Positions 1 through 8,981 are shown, numbered from the stretch's first letter. The stretch is DNA of 32,020 nucleotides from a bacterium (GCA_019695335.1 JAIBAF010000043.1:1-32020); one strand, 5' to 3'. The notes: generated by a model not told the origin, from the letters alone. Made by a program: numbers and translations.

Positions 1-179
1 CGATAAAAATAAAACCCAACCCAATTTAAATCCGGCAAAGCATAAAATAGCAATGAAGAAAAATTAGCGGCATTCGCGATCAAATCGGTTTCGCCTTCGA
101 GAAGATGGTGCACCTGTTTTTCTAAAGCGGCATATAATTCAGCTTTTGACGCGGTTTCGATTTTCTCGAGAGTAAACAT
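1..179 (-). CDS. Free methionine-R-sulfoxide reductase (GAF type), 5' part only
   Basis: This is the N-terminal 59 codons of a gene that runs off the left edge of the window. The encoded peptide contains the stretch ANFSSLLFYALPDLNWVGFY, which matches the opening of the GAF-domain family that includes E. coli YebR (msrC), where the corresponding region reads LANTSALLYERLTDINWAGFY. Family members reduce free methionine-R-sulfoxide in the cytoplasm with three conserved cysteines. Those cysteines lie outside the window, so activity cannot be checked. The ATG at 179-177 is preceded by AAGGAA at a normal distance. The gene follows the membrane protein gene by 18 bp and is probably in the same transcript. 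The family call is good; the rest of the gene is unseen. Confidence 0.8.
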   Translation of the reverse strand, partial: MFTLEKIETASKAELYAALEKQVHHLLEGETDLIANAANFSSLLFYALPDLNWVGFYFY

Positions 180-197
180 AAAGCTTCCTTTTCTTTT

Positions 198-857
198 TTA
201 AGAGCCGGCAAGAACATTTCTATTCCGATCGGACCAATAACCCCACAAAACTAAAAGCCATGTTGCATTGCCAACAACGGCAATGGCTTTTGAATCGGGC
301 GGTGGCGAACCGAAAAAATTACCGAGCCATACTGCAATTAAAAAAACGATCAGACTCCACAACGCCCATTGACCGATACGATTCGATGCGCTCGTAGTTT
401 TGAGATATAACCATAAACCCAACGCAAAAATTCCGAATTCCACAACCATGGTTCCTACCAAAGAATTCCACAAACCAAGGCCATAATAATTTGCGCCGTT
501 CGGCACTAAAAGTAAATCCGGTCGATGGGTAATCCAGTCGAGAAACCAGTGGCTCGTCACACAGCCGGCAATTACTAAAAATTGTTTGACATCTTTAAAT
601 TTCAAATAAAAAATTCCGCTAAAAAGAATTCCCCATACGATGGTCATCAATAAACTGTGACTGACCGGATAATCGTAAAAATCCAGCGGCGTGACAACAG
701 TGTTGCCCGGATCAATGCGCACGTGTTCAACACCGGTTAGCAACAACAACGGCCACAAAAGATCGATGAATTGCGCTCCAATGAACAGCGTTCCGAGCGA
801 CGTTTTGGGATGAATTTTTTTAGCGGCAAGCGCGACGCCGAAATGCCCGATGAACAC
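198..857 (-). CDS. Polytopic membrane protein, possibly a YdjM/DUF457-like predicted hydrolase
   Basis: The 219-residue product has about six hydrophobic segments and no signal peptide. Several polar residues recur in or near the membrane: the N-terminal GHFG, D-L-L-W-P near residue 33, Y-P-V-S-H-S-L near 65, and S-H-W-F-L-D-W-I-T-H near 104-113. This His/Asp pattern resembles the YdjM/DUF457 group, often listed as membrane-bound metal-dependent hydrolases, but the function of that group is poorly established and I make the link by eye. Translation starts at GTG (857-855), supported by GGAG five bases upstream. It lies 19 bp after the acyl-CoA synthetase gene and 18 bp before the sulfoxide reductase gene, so all three are probably cotranscribed. 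Substrate unknown. Confidence 0.6.
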   Translation of the reverse strand: MFIGHFGVALAAKKIHPKTSLGTLFIGAQFIDLLWPLLLLTGVEHVRIDPGNTVVTPLDFYDYPVSHSLLMTIVWGILFSGIFYLKFKDVKQFLVIAGCVTSHWFLDWITHRPDLLLVPNGANYYGLGLWNSLVGTMVVEFGIFALGLWLYLKTTSASNRIGQWALWSLIVFLIAVWLGNFFGSPPPDSKAIAVVGNATWLLVLWGYWSDRNRNVLAGS

Positions 858-876
858 TGTAACTCCAATTTCAAAT

Positions 877-2925
877 TTAATGCTTTTTCACACGTGCATC
901 CACTGCAACTATCCGTTCAGGCGCCGCGAGAAGCGGATTAATATCCATTTCGACAATCCAAGGCGCAGCCGTTACTAACGCCGATAATCGCACAAGAATA
1001 TCAGCCAGTAGATTTTCGTCGACAGGTTGTTGCCCGCGCGCTCCTTTGAGAATCGGATAAATTTTTAAAGAACGGATCATCCGCACGGCTTCTTCCGAAG
1101 ACAATGGCGCAAGTCCGTAAGTGATGTCTTTCAGGACTTCCACATAAATTCCACCCGCACCGCACACAATAATATGTCCGAAGCCTTCTTCATATTTTAC
1201 GCCTGCAAAAAGTTCAATCCCCGATATCATCGGCTGAACCAATACACCGCGCGCACCGGGAATAGACATTAAACGATCAAATTCGGATAACAATTTTTCT
1301 TCTGAGGTAATATTGAGTGCAACGCCGCCGACTTCCGACTTGTGCACCGGACCGACAATTTTTAAAACCAACGGATATCGTAATTCTTTTGCTGCAGACA
1401 AGAGTGAAACACGATCGGCAGTTTCGCGCTCTTTAACCCGTGGGATGTTCGCGCTATCCAATAAAGCTGCAACTAAAATCGGGCTGAGATATCCTTCAGG
1501 GATAGAATTGATATTCGGAATATTATCGAAACTTATTTTTGAAAATTGGCCATCAGAAACCGGTTGCGGCGTTTGATATATTTTTGTCAGCGCTTTGGCC
1601 ATCAAAACCTCATCGGGAAAAAATGTATGACCACGTTTTACAAATTCCTCAACTTCCCGGTGAGCGGTGATGACCGACGGTAATACCGGATAAATCGGTT
1701 TGGAACATGTTTGCATTTTTTCATGCAAGACCGCGTAGGCATCAAAAACTTCCACCAACCCCGGCGTTCCGAAAATCACCGCCATAGCGTCAATATCGGT
1801 AAAATATTTTTCGACATAATCGATAATGATACTCAACTGTTCCGCCGTACCGGTCGCGAGAAAATCAATCGGATTCGCTACTGAGGATCCGGGAAAGAGT
1901 TTGTTTAGCAATTCCTCCGCTTTCGGATGATCAATTTTTGGAACAGAAAATCCGCCTTTCGATAGAGCATCAGTCAGCATCACGGCCGGGCCACCCGCGT
2001 GCGTAATCACGGCAAACCGATTACCGCGAAGTTGATTATTATTGAACGCACACGCTACGGCGATCAAATCTTCACGGCCATCGCATCGCACGATACCGGC
2101 TTTTTTGAATAAGGCATCAACGGCCGTGTCGGAACTCGCCAGAGCGCCGGTGTGCGATGAAGCCGCACGGCTTCCAGCCTCAGAAGCGCCGGCTTTGACG
2201 GCCGCGATCCGGCATCCTTTGCGAATCAATGACGACGCATGCCTGAGCAATTTTTGAGGTTTGTCAATTTTTTCAATGTAAAGCAGTTTTACCGGAGCGC
2301 TGGACGCAGGATCGAATGTATTATCGAGATGTTCTAAAATTTCTTCCACACCTAACTGAGCGCTATTGCCAACAGAAAAAATATTTGCAAAACGTAAGCC
2401 TTTCGGAATGCCCGCTTCCAGAATAAACACCGCCGTCGCACCGGAACCTGAAATCAAATCGCATCCTTTCGGGTCAAGCGGCGGAACCGGTTCCGTAAAG
2501 ACACCGTGATAGGCGGGCGTTAATACACCGATCGCATTAGGTCCGATCAATGAAGCACCGTATTCATTGGCAATGGAAACCAATTGTTCTTCCAATTTCT
2601 TTCCGGCATGACCGGATTCGCTGAATCCTGCGGATAGTACAATGAATGCACGCGTGTTTTTTTCTCTGACCAATATACGCATTGTTTCCGGCACATATTT
2701 AGCCGCTATAGCGATAACAGCTAAATCCGTTTCCGGTAATGCTGCAACATCGTTATAACATTGCTGCCCTTGAACGGAAGCTTCTTTCGGATTGACTATG
2801 TAGAGAGACCCACGGTACTTTCCGTCAATCAGGTTTTTTAAAACTTTACCGCCGGGTTTATGGATATCGTTGGAGCCGCCGATAACGGCAATACTACGGG
2901 GATGGAGAAGGTAAGGATGAATCAT
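877..2925 (-). CDS. ADP-forming acyl-CoA synthetase (acetate-CoA ligase type), fused alpha and beta parts
   Basis: The 682-residue cytoplasmic enzyme joins the two parts of the NDP-forming acyl-CoA synthetase family. Residues 1-130 form a CoA-binding Rossmann-like domain (SIAVIGGSND), followed by succinyl-CoA synthetase-like domains containing the phosphorylated histidine in S-S-H-T-G-A-L (His258). The last 210 residues are an ATP-grasp domain (YPLVLKI, HKSEVGGV, E-M-D-I-N-P-L). Family members interconvert acyl-CoA, ADP and phosphate with acid, CoA and ATP, saving energy when acetate or branched acids are excreted, or activating acids in the reverse direction. The acid used here cannot be read from sequence. 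The ATG at 2925 has no obvious Shine-Dalgarno sequence. It follows the CsgG-HEAT gene by 69 bp. Length and order match full alpha-beta fusions. Confidence 0.9.
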   Translation of the reverse strand: MIHPYLLHPRSIAVIGGSNDIHKPGGKVLKNLIDGKYRGSLYIVNPKEASVQGQQCYNDVAALPETDLAVIAIAAKYVPETMRILVREKNTRAFIVLSAGFSESGHAGKKLEEQLVSIANEYGASLIGPNAIGVLTPAYHGVFTEPVPPLDPKGCDLISGSGATAVFILEAGIPKGLRFANIFSVGNSAQLGVEEILEHLDNTFDPASSAPVKLLYIEKIDKPQKLLRHASSLIRKGCRIAAVKAGASEAGSRAASSHTGALASSDTAVDALFKKAGIVRCDGREDLIAVACAFNNNQLRGNRFAVITHAGGPAVMLTDALSKGGFSVPKIDHPKAEELLNKLFPGSSVANPIDFLATGTAEQLSIIIDYVEKYFTDIDAMAVIFGTPGLVEVFDAYAVLHEKMQTCSKPIYPVLPSVITAHREVEEFVKRGHTFFPDEVLMAKALTKIYQTPQPVSDGQFSKISFDNIPNINSIPEGYLSPILVAALLDSANIPRVKERETADRVSLLSAAKELRYPLVLKIVGPVHKSEVGGVALNITSEEKLLSEFDRLMSIPGARGVLVQPMISGIELFAGVKYEEGFGHIIVCGAGGIYVEVLKDITYGLAPLSSEEAVRMIRSLKIYPILKGARGQQPVDENLLADILVRLSALVTAAPWIVEMDINPLLAAPERIVAVDARVKKH

Positions 2926-2994
2926 GTTCGTTTTGAATTTAAAGCAATGTCATCAACATAAGCTTTCATGATAGAATTAGATGGCCTGTTATAC

Positions 2995-4998
2995 TTATTG
3001 CATCGATTGCAATGCTGCTTCCAGGGCATATTTCACATCTTTATTGATCGTTTTTTGCAGCATCGCTTGCAGTACGGGAACGGCTTCTTTGGCGTCCTTG
3101 CCAATGCGCCCGAGAATTTCAATAATGATATATTGCAAACCGCCGTCGTGAATGGTTGTGGCTTGTAGTTTTGCGATCAGTGGTTTCACGGCCGGTTTGC
3201 CGATTTGCACCAACGCGTTTTTGGCATTATCGGAATAATAATAATCGAAGCTCATCAAGGACGCAATCATGTGATCGATCGCTTTAGGATTGGATGAACG
3301 AATATTGCCAAGCACCGCGAGCGCTATCGGCTGCATTTTTTTCAGATCGTCTTTATGATCGAGACTTTTTTTGTCCATGATCTTGATTAATGAACTTTCT
3401 AACGGTTTCGGCCTGTCTTTCATGCGCACAAGCAGTTTCAGGATTCGTTGTTGCTCTTCCCAATCTTCGCCGTCCAGAATTGTTTGTGCTTCCGGCATCG
3501 TGGGAATGGCGCCGGCAACCGGTACGTCATAATCGACGCAGAAATTAATCCGATCTTCTTTTTGGCTGTTGTACGGCGTCATTAAAGCGTACTCCGACAA
3601 TTTATCTTTACACAAACCAACCAACCGTTCCAAGTCGCTCTGCGGATATTCGGTCGCAATGCGTTTGTTAGTTTCTTTATTGGTCGTCGGAAGAAACGAG
3701 CGAACAAAATCATACGCCTGATCGGCATTCTTTTCATTGGATTCGTTTTGATTGATCCATTCGGCGATCCAATCAAGAATTTTTGTTTTTCTTGAACCGT
3801 CGGTCTCGTTTTTATACATCGATACCAATATGCTGTATATTTTTTTCGATGTTTCTTTATCGAGCGTAACATACCGGCTGTAATTTTCGTACAAATAAAT
3901 TCTCAATCGCTGATCTTTATCACTCTTCACGCCTTCCGCCATTTGAAAAAAAGCCGCGGTCATATCGATCGGAGTGGGCAATCCGACTTGATTGGCGCGT
4001 ACGAGCTCAAAAAACTCGTCCATCCGTCCGCAAATTTTATCGAGATTGGGCCCGATCGGTTCCGCTTGCAGCAAATACTTGATATGAGAGGCAAGACGGT
4101 AATTGCCAACTTTTTTCAGCGTTTTTAATCCTAATTTCCACTCCGAATTGTCAATGAGGCTGTCTCGCCCGAAAAAGCGAAAAATTTCATAAGCCCGATC
4201 GTCATTAGACGGATATGCAATCGTATCGAGAGTCTTGTTCAAAAATTGTTCGTAAGAAGCATTTTCAATCTTATAGCGTTTAAAACTATACAAGACGTCG
4301 AAGTGAACGGCTCCACATTGCACGTCAAACGGAATCTTGATCGCATCTTTCACGAGGTTTTGAACTTTATCGTCGGACGAAAGATCATTAAGTTTGGTTT
4401 TCAATTCTTTGGCCTGTTGCTTACAACGATCGAGTTCGCTTTCTTTATTGGCATTTGCCGTAACGGTTGTTTGATTCTCCTCCGGAAATAAACTGGCCAG
4501 ATCGTCAGTCATTTTAACCCGTCCTGAAAAACTCATTAAAATCTCGCCTGTCACAACATCAATCAATCGGCTATTGACGTCGATATAATTTTTCAGACGC
4601 GTATACGTTCCGGAAAACAAAATATCGATCGGCAGCAACTCGCCTACTTTCTGCGCCTGATTTTGATCGACAAGATCGCTGAGCATAAAATCGTTTTCCT
4701 TCAGTACGGCGTCGAGGCGTTTGCGTTCGAAAAGTTTGAATAAATTTTTCTTGGCCCCCACGGCGGAAATCAACGATTCGGTAATATACTCACCGAATTC
4801 GTTTTTCTTGTCAATATCGGCGGCTTTCGTGGGAATAAACGTCACAACGGCCAGACGCTGCGGTTTGCCGGTTTTGTTCGTCTCCTGCATGAGATCGACA
4901 ATTTCTTTGATGACGGTGGAGAAGTCTTTAGGTTCGCCGCTCCAGGCTGTGCCGGTTACTAACATGGCAAGAAGAAGCGTGGATAGAAGTCGCTTCAT
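2995..4998 (-). CDS. Secreted CsgG/FlgO-like protein with HEAT-like C-terminal repeats
   Basis: The 667-residue product begins with a signal peptide (MKRLLSTLLLAMLVTGTAWS) without a lipobox cysteine, so periplasmic export is likely. Residues about 45-170 look like a CsgG/FlgO-type domain: RLAVVTFIPTK, then L-F-K-L-F-E-R-K-R-L-D-A-V-L-K-E-N, then a segment ending in a G-T-Y-T-R-L strand. The middle is helical and of unknown type. The last 130 residues carry HEAT-like helical pairs such as ALVQIGKPAVKPLIAKL and EILGRIGKDAKEAVPVLQAM. CsgG-type domains occur in outer-membrane secretion pores and in periplasmic proteins of unknown role; without the lipid anchor, pore formation is doubtful. GAGGAAA lies upstream of the ATG. 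A shorter relative lies at 23539-24543. No function assigned. Confidence 0.7.
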   Translation of the reverse strand: MKRLLSTLLLAMLVTGTAWSGEPKDFSTVIKEIVDLMQETNKTGKPQRLAVVTFIPTKAADIDKKNEFGEYITESLISAVGAKKNLFKLFERKRLDAVLKENDFMLSDLVDQNQAQKVGELLPIDILFSGTYTRLKNYIDVNSRLIDVVTGEILMSFSGRVKMTDDLASLFPEENQTTVTANANKESELDRCKQQAKELKTKLNDLSSDDKVQNLVKDAIKIPFDVQCGAVHFDVLYSFKRYKIENASYEQFLNKTLDTIAYPSNDDRAYEIFRFFGRDSLIDNSEWKLGLKTLKKVGNYRLASHIKYLLQAEPIGPNLDKICGRMDEFFELVRANQVGLPTPIDMTAAFFQMAEGVKSDKDQRLRIYLYENYSRYVTLDKETSKKIYSILVSMYKNETDGSRKTKILDWIAEWINQNESNEKNADQAYDFVRSFLPTTNKETNKRIATEYPQSDLERLVGLCKDKLSEYALMTPYNSQKEDRINFCVDYDVPVAGAIPTMPEAQTILDGEDWEEQQRILKLLVRMKDRPKPLESSLIKIMDKKSLDHKDDLKKMQPIALAVLGNIRSSNPKAIDHMIASLMSFDYYYSDNAKNALVQIGKPAVKPLIAKLQATTIHDGGLQYIIIEILGRIGKDAKEAVPVLQAMLQKTINKDVKYALEAALQSMQ

Positions 4999-5056
4999 AA
5001 ACGGATTTCCTCAGGATTTAATGAACGAAATTTATTGTATCGGCAGGTTTAAAAAT

Positions 5057-5827
5057 CTATTTCGACGGCTGAAGGATCTTCAGCATTTCAATAGCATTCG
5101 TGTTATTGGGATTCAATTCAACGGACTTTTTGTAATGCTTGATGGCATTCGTTTTGTCGCCCATGGCCACACACGCTTCAGCTAAACTGTCGTACACATT
5201 GGACGAAGACGGAAAAACTTCGGCATTGAGTTTGAGTATTTCAATAGCGTCAAATACACGACCGGATTGAAGCAACTGATAGCCCAATGTATTCAACTGG
5301 GACTCTTTGAAATTATAATCGTTCGGCTTGGCTTGTTTTAATTCACGGTACACCTTAATCGCCTCAAAGACACCTTTTTGAACAATGAGCGGTGCAAGCA
5401 TTTGGGCGATGGAAACTTTGGGAGCGCTGACGGACAATAATTCGACATCAAAAAGCAACGTTGCATTCGGAGGAATGACATTGGGCACGCCGCGTTCACC
5501 GTACGCCAATTTCGCCGGTATGATAAAACGAAATTGATCGCCCGCATGCATCAACGCTACGCCTTCATCCCATCCTTTAATGACTTGCCCACTACCGAGC
5601 GTAAAATCAAATGTCTCGCCGCGGTCACGAGACGAATCAAACACTTTACCGTCCATCAGGAATCCGGTATAATGTACTTCCACGAATTGGCCTTTGGCTG
5701 CAGCAACGCCATCGCCTTTTTTATAAATGAGATACCGGAGACCGCTGGCCGTCGTAACCGTATCCGATGGAACGTCTTGTGCCCATAAAAAAGTTGGAAT
5801 AATCAGTAACCAAAAAAAGTGTTTCAT
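5057..5827 (-). CDS. Secreted FKBP-type peptidyl-prolyl isomerase with TPR tail
   Basis: The 256-residue product has a short signal peptide ending near LWAQ, so it should act in the periplasm. Residues about 26-133 form one complete FKBP domain with the usual landmarks: VEVHYTGFL, KVFDSS, G-Q-V-I-K-G-W-D-E-G, AKLAYGERG and N-A-T-L-L-F-D-V-E-L. The aromatic and Asp positions of the active pocket appear kept, so cis-trans proline isomerisation is expected. The remaining 120 residues form tetratricopeptide units (NVYDSLAEACVAMGDKTNAI, then H-Y-K-K-S-V-E-L-N-P), which probably bind a partner protein. A very similar TPR end is found in the two esterases at 6637-8981. The gene starts 4 bp after yebC ends and is probably cotranscribed with it. 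Confident for the FKBP domain; client unknown. Confidence 0.88.
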   Translation of the reverse strand: MKHFFWLLIIPTFLWAQDVPSDTVTTASGLRYLIYKKGDGVAAAKGQFVEVHYTGFLMDGKVFDSSRDRGETFDFTLGSGQVIKGWDEGVALMHAGDQFRFIIPAKLAYGERGVPNVIPPNATLLFDVELLSVSAPKVSIAQMLAPLIVQKGVFEAIKVYRELKQAKPNDYNFKESQLNTLGYQLLQSGRVFDAIEILKLNAEVFPSSSNVYDSLAEACVAMGDKTNAIKHYKKSVELNPNNTNAIEMLKILQPSK

Positions 5828-5831
5828 AGAT

Positions 5832-6539
5832 TTACTTCATGTTATGGTATACGTTTTGTACATCTTCGTCTTCTTCTACCGCCGCAACGAGTTTCAAAAC
5901 GTCTTCTTCCTGCTTTTCATTCAATTCATTGGTCGAATTCGGCACATATTGTAATTCCGCCGTGATGACGTTCAGCTTCTTTTCCTCAAGCGTTTTTTGC
6001 ATTTTCGCAAAATCGGTAAAGGAGGTGTATACATAAATTTCATTTTCATCCACGGCAAAATCTTCAGCGCCGTAATCGATCAACTCGAGTTCAAGTTCAT
6101 CCTGATTGACGCCTTCGGCCGATAATTTAAAAACGCCTTTACGTTCAAATAAAAACTGCACGGAGCCGCTCGCGCCCAATGAACCGTTGTATTTTGTAAA
6201 GTGCATCCGGATATTGGCGACGGTACGTGTCGGATTGTCCGTAGCGCATTCGACAATCATGCCGATGCCGTGCGGTGCATAGCCTTCGTACACAACTTCC
6301 TGCAGTTCTTTTTCATCCTTCGACGATGCGCGTTTGATCGCCGCTTCAATTCGGTCTTTCGGCATGTTAACGGCTTTGGCGTTTTGGATCGCCGTACGCA
6401 AACGCGGATTCAGATTCGGATCGGCGCCGCCGAGTTTAACGGAAATAGCAATTTCTTTTCCGAACTTTGTAAACTGTTTGGCCATGCGGTCGAACCGCGC
6501 AAACATTTTGTATTTTCGTTTCTCAAATATACGTCCCAT
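5832..6539 (-). CDS. yebC: YebC/PmpR/TACO1-family protein
   Basis: The 235-residue cytoplasmic protein opens with MGRIFEKRKYKMFARFDRMA, the form of the YebC start typical of Bacteroidetes and relatives rather than the MAGHSKW form. It continues with NPRLRTAIQNAKAVNMPKD, VYEGYAPHGIGMIVE and NGSLGASGSVQFLF, all hallmark segments. The family was long annotated as DNA-binding transcription regulators, while later work on YebC and mitochondrial TACO1 supports a role on the ribosome in relieving stalling at proline-rich stretches. The sequence alone does not decide between these. The C-terminus is acidic (EEDVLKLVAAVEEDEDV). The gene follows the esterase terminator by about 55 bp and precedes the FKBP-TPR gene by 4 bp, so it probably starts the transcript that covers the genes downstream. 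Length is normal for the family. Confidence 0.93.
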   Translation of the reverse strand: MGRIFEKRKYKMFARFDRMAKQFTKFGKEIAISVKLGGADPNLNPRLRTAIQNAKAVNMPKDRIEAAIKRASSKDEKELQEVVYEGYAPHGIGMIVECATDNPTRTVANIRMHFTKYNGSLGASGSVQFLFERKGVFKLSAEGVNQDELELELIDYGAEDFAVDENEIYVYTSFTDFAKMQKTLEEKKLNVITAELQYVPNSTNELNEKQEEDVLKLVAAVEEDEDVQNVYHNMK

Positions 6540-6593
6540 AATGTTCCGGAATTTTTGTTAAAATTAATAATTTTTCAGCTGGGGGAGTGTATG

Positions 6594-6620
6594 AAAAAAA
6601 TCTCTCAAATGAAAGATTTT
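6594..6620 (-). terminator. Rho-independent terminator after the esterase pair
   Basis: On the minus strand, AAAATCTTTC and GAGAGATTTT form a ten-pair stem with one G-T pair around the loop ATTT, followed by a short T run. It lies just past the stop codon of the esterase gene ending at 6637 and before yebC, so it separates the two transcripts. The stem is AT-rich, so termination may be partial. Confidence 0.6.
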
Positions 6621-6636
6621 CTTTATGAATGGTGGG

Positions 6637-7794
6637 CTACTTTTTTAATCTTTTTTGAATGGCCATCCAATGTTGCCGGAATAAATCCGTATTGGAATCG
6701 CCGATAACCTGGCTTTTATCAACTGCATATTGATATTGAATGGCTGCTTCATCTAATTTTCCGGCAACTTCCAACGCCAAACCGAGCTCATCATATCCGG
6801 TTGGCCATTCAGGGTTTTGAGTGGAATTGAATTGTAATACGGCAATGGCTTTTTCGAATTGACCCTTGACGCGAAGACGATTGCCTGTTGCGCTGAGAAC
6901 TTCGCGTTCAGTGACGATGGCATATCCGAATTTTTTTGCCATTTCTTGTGCATGCTTTTGTAGTTCAGCAAGGTTCATGGTTTCGTAATTCGCCGGCAGA
7001 AGCCAGCCTTGATACAGCCATTCCAATCCGTCATAGACAGAACGATGTGCGATCGATCCGTGATCTTCGTTGGCCATGACCGTATATTTCCACTGAAAAT
7101 GGCTTCTATGGTTTTGCAATGCCTTATGCAATGATTCATTGGAGCGGACCATGTCTTCTCTTTCATCGCCAATCGTAACATAGAGCGACGGAATAGTTTG
7201 TCCGTTATTCAAAAACACTTCCGATTCCCGGATCACACGCATACCGTTCCACCATAGCGACGGACTGATCGCAATATAAGCATTAAAAAGTTTTGCGCGC
7301 GAAGACCACGTGTGAACGGCAAATAAACCGCCCAATGAATGCCCGACAAGAATACGATAAGAGCAGACTCGATAGTTCTTTTCAATAAATGAAAATAATT
7401 CACTCTCCAAAAAATCAGTAAACCGGTCTGAACCGCCGGAGCCTGAAAATTTGTTCAATGAATCGGTTTCAGTTTTTGGAGTCAGATCGCGCATCCGTTT
7501 GGTATTAGTGATACCGACAAGGATCATTGATGGAATACGTTTCTGTTGGGAAAGAAATTCAACGATACCCGCCACATGACGGAAGTGCTCTTCAGCATCA
7601 AGCAAATACATCACAGGATAGGTCATCTCGCCTTTCGTATAACTATCGGGGACAGAAATCAGGATTTCACGTTCTTCATTTAAAATTTTCGACTGAATAT
7701 GTGTACGAATTCCTACGACGACAGAACTGTCTTGCGCGGACAAGTTGAAAACAATGAATATTATCAAAAATATAATTGCACGGTTCATTAACAT
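6637..7794 (-). CDS. Secreted alpha/beta-hydrolase esterase with C-terminal TPR, second of a tandem pair
   Basis: The 385-residue product has a signal peptide (MLMNRAIIFLIIFIVFNLSA), an esterase domain of the PF00756/COG2819 type (residues about 28-265) and a TPR tail (YDELGLALEVAGKLDEAAIQ). The nucleophile is Ser153 in GHSLGG; the catalytic His probably lies in N-E-D-H-G-S-I-A-H-R-S. Relatives cleave ester bonds in siderophores such as enterobactin or bacillibactin, or other secreted esters. No siderophore genes are seen here, so the substrate stays open. Its ATG overlaps the stop codon of the upstream paralogue as TAATG, and no strong ribosome binding site is visible, which suggests translational coupling. 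A second in-frame ATG two codons later is an equally possible start. A terminator follows. Confidence 0.85.
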   Translation of the reverse strand: MLMNRAIIFLIIFIVFNLSAQDSSVVVGIRTHIQSKILNEEREILISVPDSYTKGEMTYPVMYLLDAEEHFRHVAGIVEFLSQQKRIPSMILVGITNTKRMRDLTPKTETDSLNKFSGSGGSDRFTDFLESELFSFIEKNYRVCSYRILVGHSLGGLFAVHTWSSRAKLFNAYIAISPSLWWNGMRVIRESEVFLNNGQTIPSLYVTIGDEREDMVRSNESLHKALQNHRSHFQWKYTVMANEDHGSIAHRSVYDGLEWLYQGWLLPANYETMNLAELQKHAQEMAKKFGYAIVTEREVLSATGNRLRVKGQFEKAIAVLQFNSTQNPEWPTGYDELGLALEVAGKLDEAAIQYQYAVDKSQVIGDSNTDLFRQHWMAIQKRLKK

Positions 7795-8981
7795 TATTGC
7801 CCGAGTTTTTTCATCACATTATTATAATGAAGTCTGAAAATTGTAGTGTTGGGATCGTTGGCTGCCGAACCGCGCTCTACGGCAATCAGGTAATTGATCG
7901 CCGCTTGATCCAATTGTCCAGCCGCTTCCAATGCTTCGCCGAGACTGTCATACACATTAGGCGAATCCGGAAATCGGGTTATGTTATATTTTAATACCTC
8001 GATTGCCTGTGCGGTTTTTCCTTTTCCCATCAAAGCATAACCGACCGAATTGATCATTGCCTCCAAAGTCGTATATTCATATCCGAATTTGATTTTCATT
8101 TTTTCGTAATATTCCTCAATTCCTGCCACAGCAAGTGATTCATAATTTTCAGGTATTTGCCAATTCAGGTACATCCATTCAAGTCCGTCGTACAATGAAC
8201 GATGAACAATTGAGCCATGGTTTTCTTTTTCCATAAACGCAAACTTCCAATGAAAGTCTTTCGGAGCATTTTTCAGAATTTTACTCATAGCTTCATTCGA
8301 TTTAACCATGTCGTTGCCTTCATTGCCGATCGTAAAATAAAGGATCTTCGGGAAATTTTTTTGGTTTTTAAAAAAACTTTCTGCGGTACGAATTTCTCCG
8401 CGATTGTCCCACCACAATGACGCACTGATGGAAATAAATGCATCGAATAATTCAGGTTTATGCAGCATTGTATGAAATGCAAAAAGCCCTCCGAACGAGT
8501 GTCCGACCAAAAGCCTGAACGGTTGTGTGCGATAGGTGCTGTCCACGGATGGAATAAGTTCATTGGAAATAAATTCGGCGAAACGATCGGCTCCACCTGC
8601 CCCGGTCAGCTCGTCGTCATTTCCGATTTTGGGAGTCAGATCGCGCGTACGTTGCGTATTCGGTATTGCAACCACAATCATTGGCGGAATTTTATTTTGG
8701 CGAACTAAAAATTCAACGACACCGGTTGCATGGTGAAAATGCTCCTCACCATCCAGCAGATACATAACCGGAAACGACGCTTGCGTCGTAAAATATTGAG
8801 GCGGCAAATAAATCAACAGCGGCCGTTCTTCATTTAAAATTTTTGAGAAAATGGCCGTACGTTCACCGATAATAATCGGACTTTTCTGTGCCGCCAGATT
8901 CATGGTCATAACACACACGAAAGCGTTTAGCCAAAATAAAAATTTTATATAACAATAATGTCCTGAACCTGCTACTTTCAA
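7794..8981 (-). CDS. Secreted alpha/beta-hydrolase esterase with C-terminal TPR, first of a tandem pair
   Basis: This 395-residue protein is a close paralogue of the next gene, sharing S-K-I-L-N-E-E-R, P-V-M-Y-L-L-D, E-E-H-F-x-H and R-D-L-T-P-K at matching places. The nucleophile is Ser162 in GHSFGG and the likely catalytic His lies in K-E-N-H-G-S-I-V-H-R-S. The C-terminal TPR contains NVYDSLGEALEAAGQLDQA. The best start is TTG at 8981-8979: it has GGAG six bases upstream and gives an export signal running to about residue 32, while the next in-frame ATG would remove most of that signal. It is divergent from the cyclase gene, with 176 bp between them for both promoters. Like its twin it is probably a periplasmic or secreted carboxylic-ester hydrolase of the siderophore-esterase type; the substrate is unknown. 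Confidence 0.85.
   Translation of the reverse strand: MKVAGSGHYCYIKFLFWLNAFVCVMTMNLAAQKSPIIIGERTAIFSKILNEERPLLIYLPPQYFTTQASFPVMYLLDGEEHFHHATGVVEFLVRQNKIPPMIVVAIPNTQRTRDLTPKIGNDDELTGAGGADRFAEFISNELIPSVDSTYRTQPFRLLVGHSFGGLFAFHTMLHKPELFDAFISISASLWWDNRGEIRTAESFFKNQKNFPKILYFTIGNEGNDMVKSNEAMSKILKNAPKDFHWKFAFMEKENHGSIVHRSLYDGLEWMYLNWQIPENYESLAVAGIEEYYEKMKIKFGYEYTTLEAMINSVGYALMGKGKTAQAIEVLKYNITRFPDSPNVYDSLGEALEAAGQLDQAAINYLIAVERGSAANDPNTTIFRLHYNNVMKKLGQ

Noticed and set aside
6591-6707. Plus-strand 38-codon frame starting after a GGGGGAG sequence
   Set aside because: It overlaps the minus-strand esterase end and its terminator hairpin, and the peptide resembles nothing known. The purine run is probably chance.
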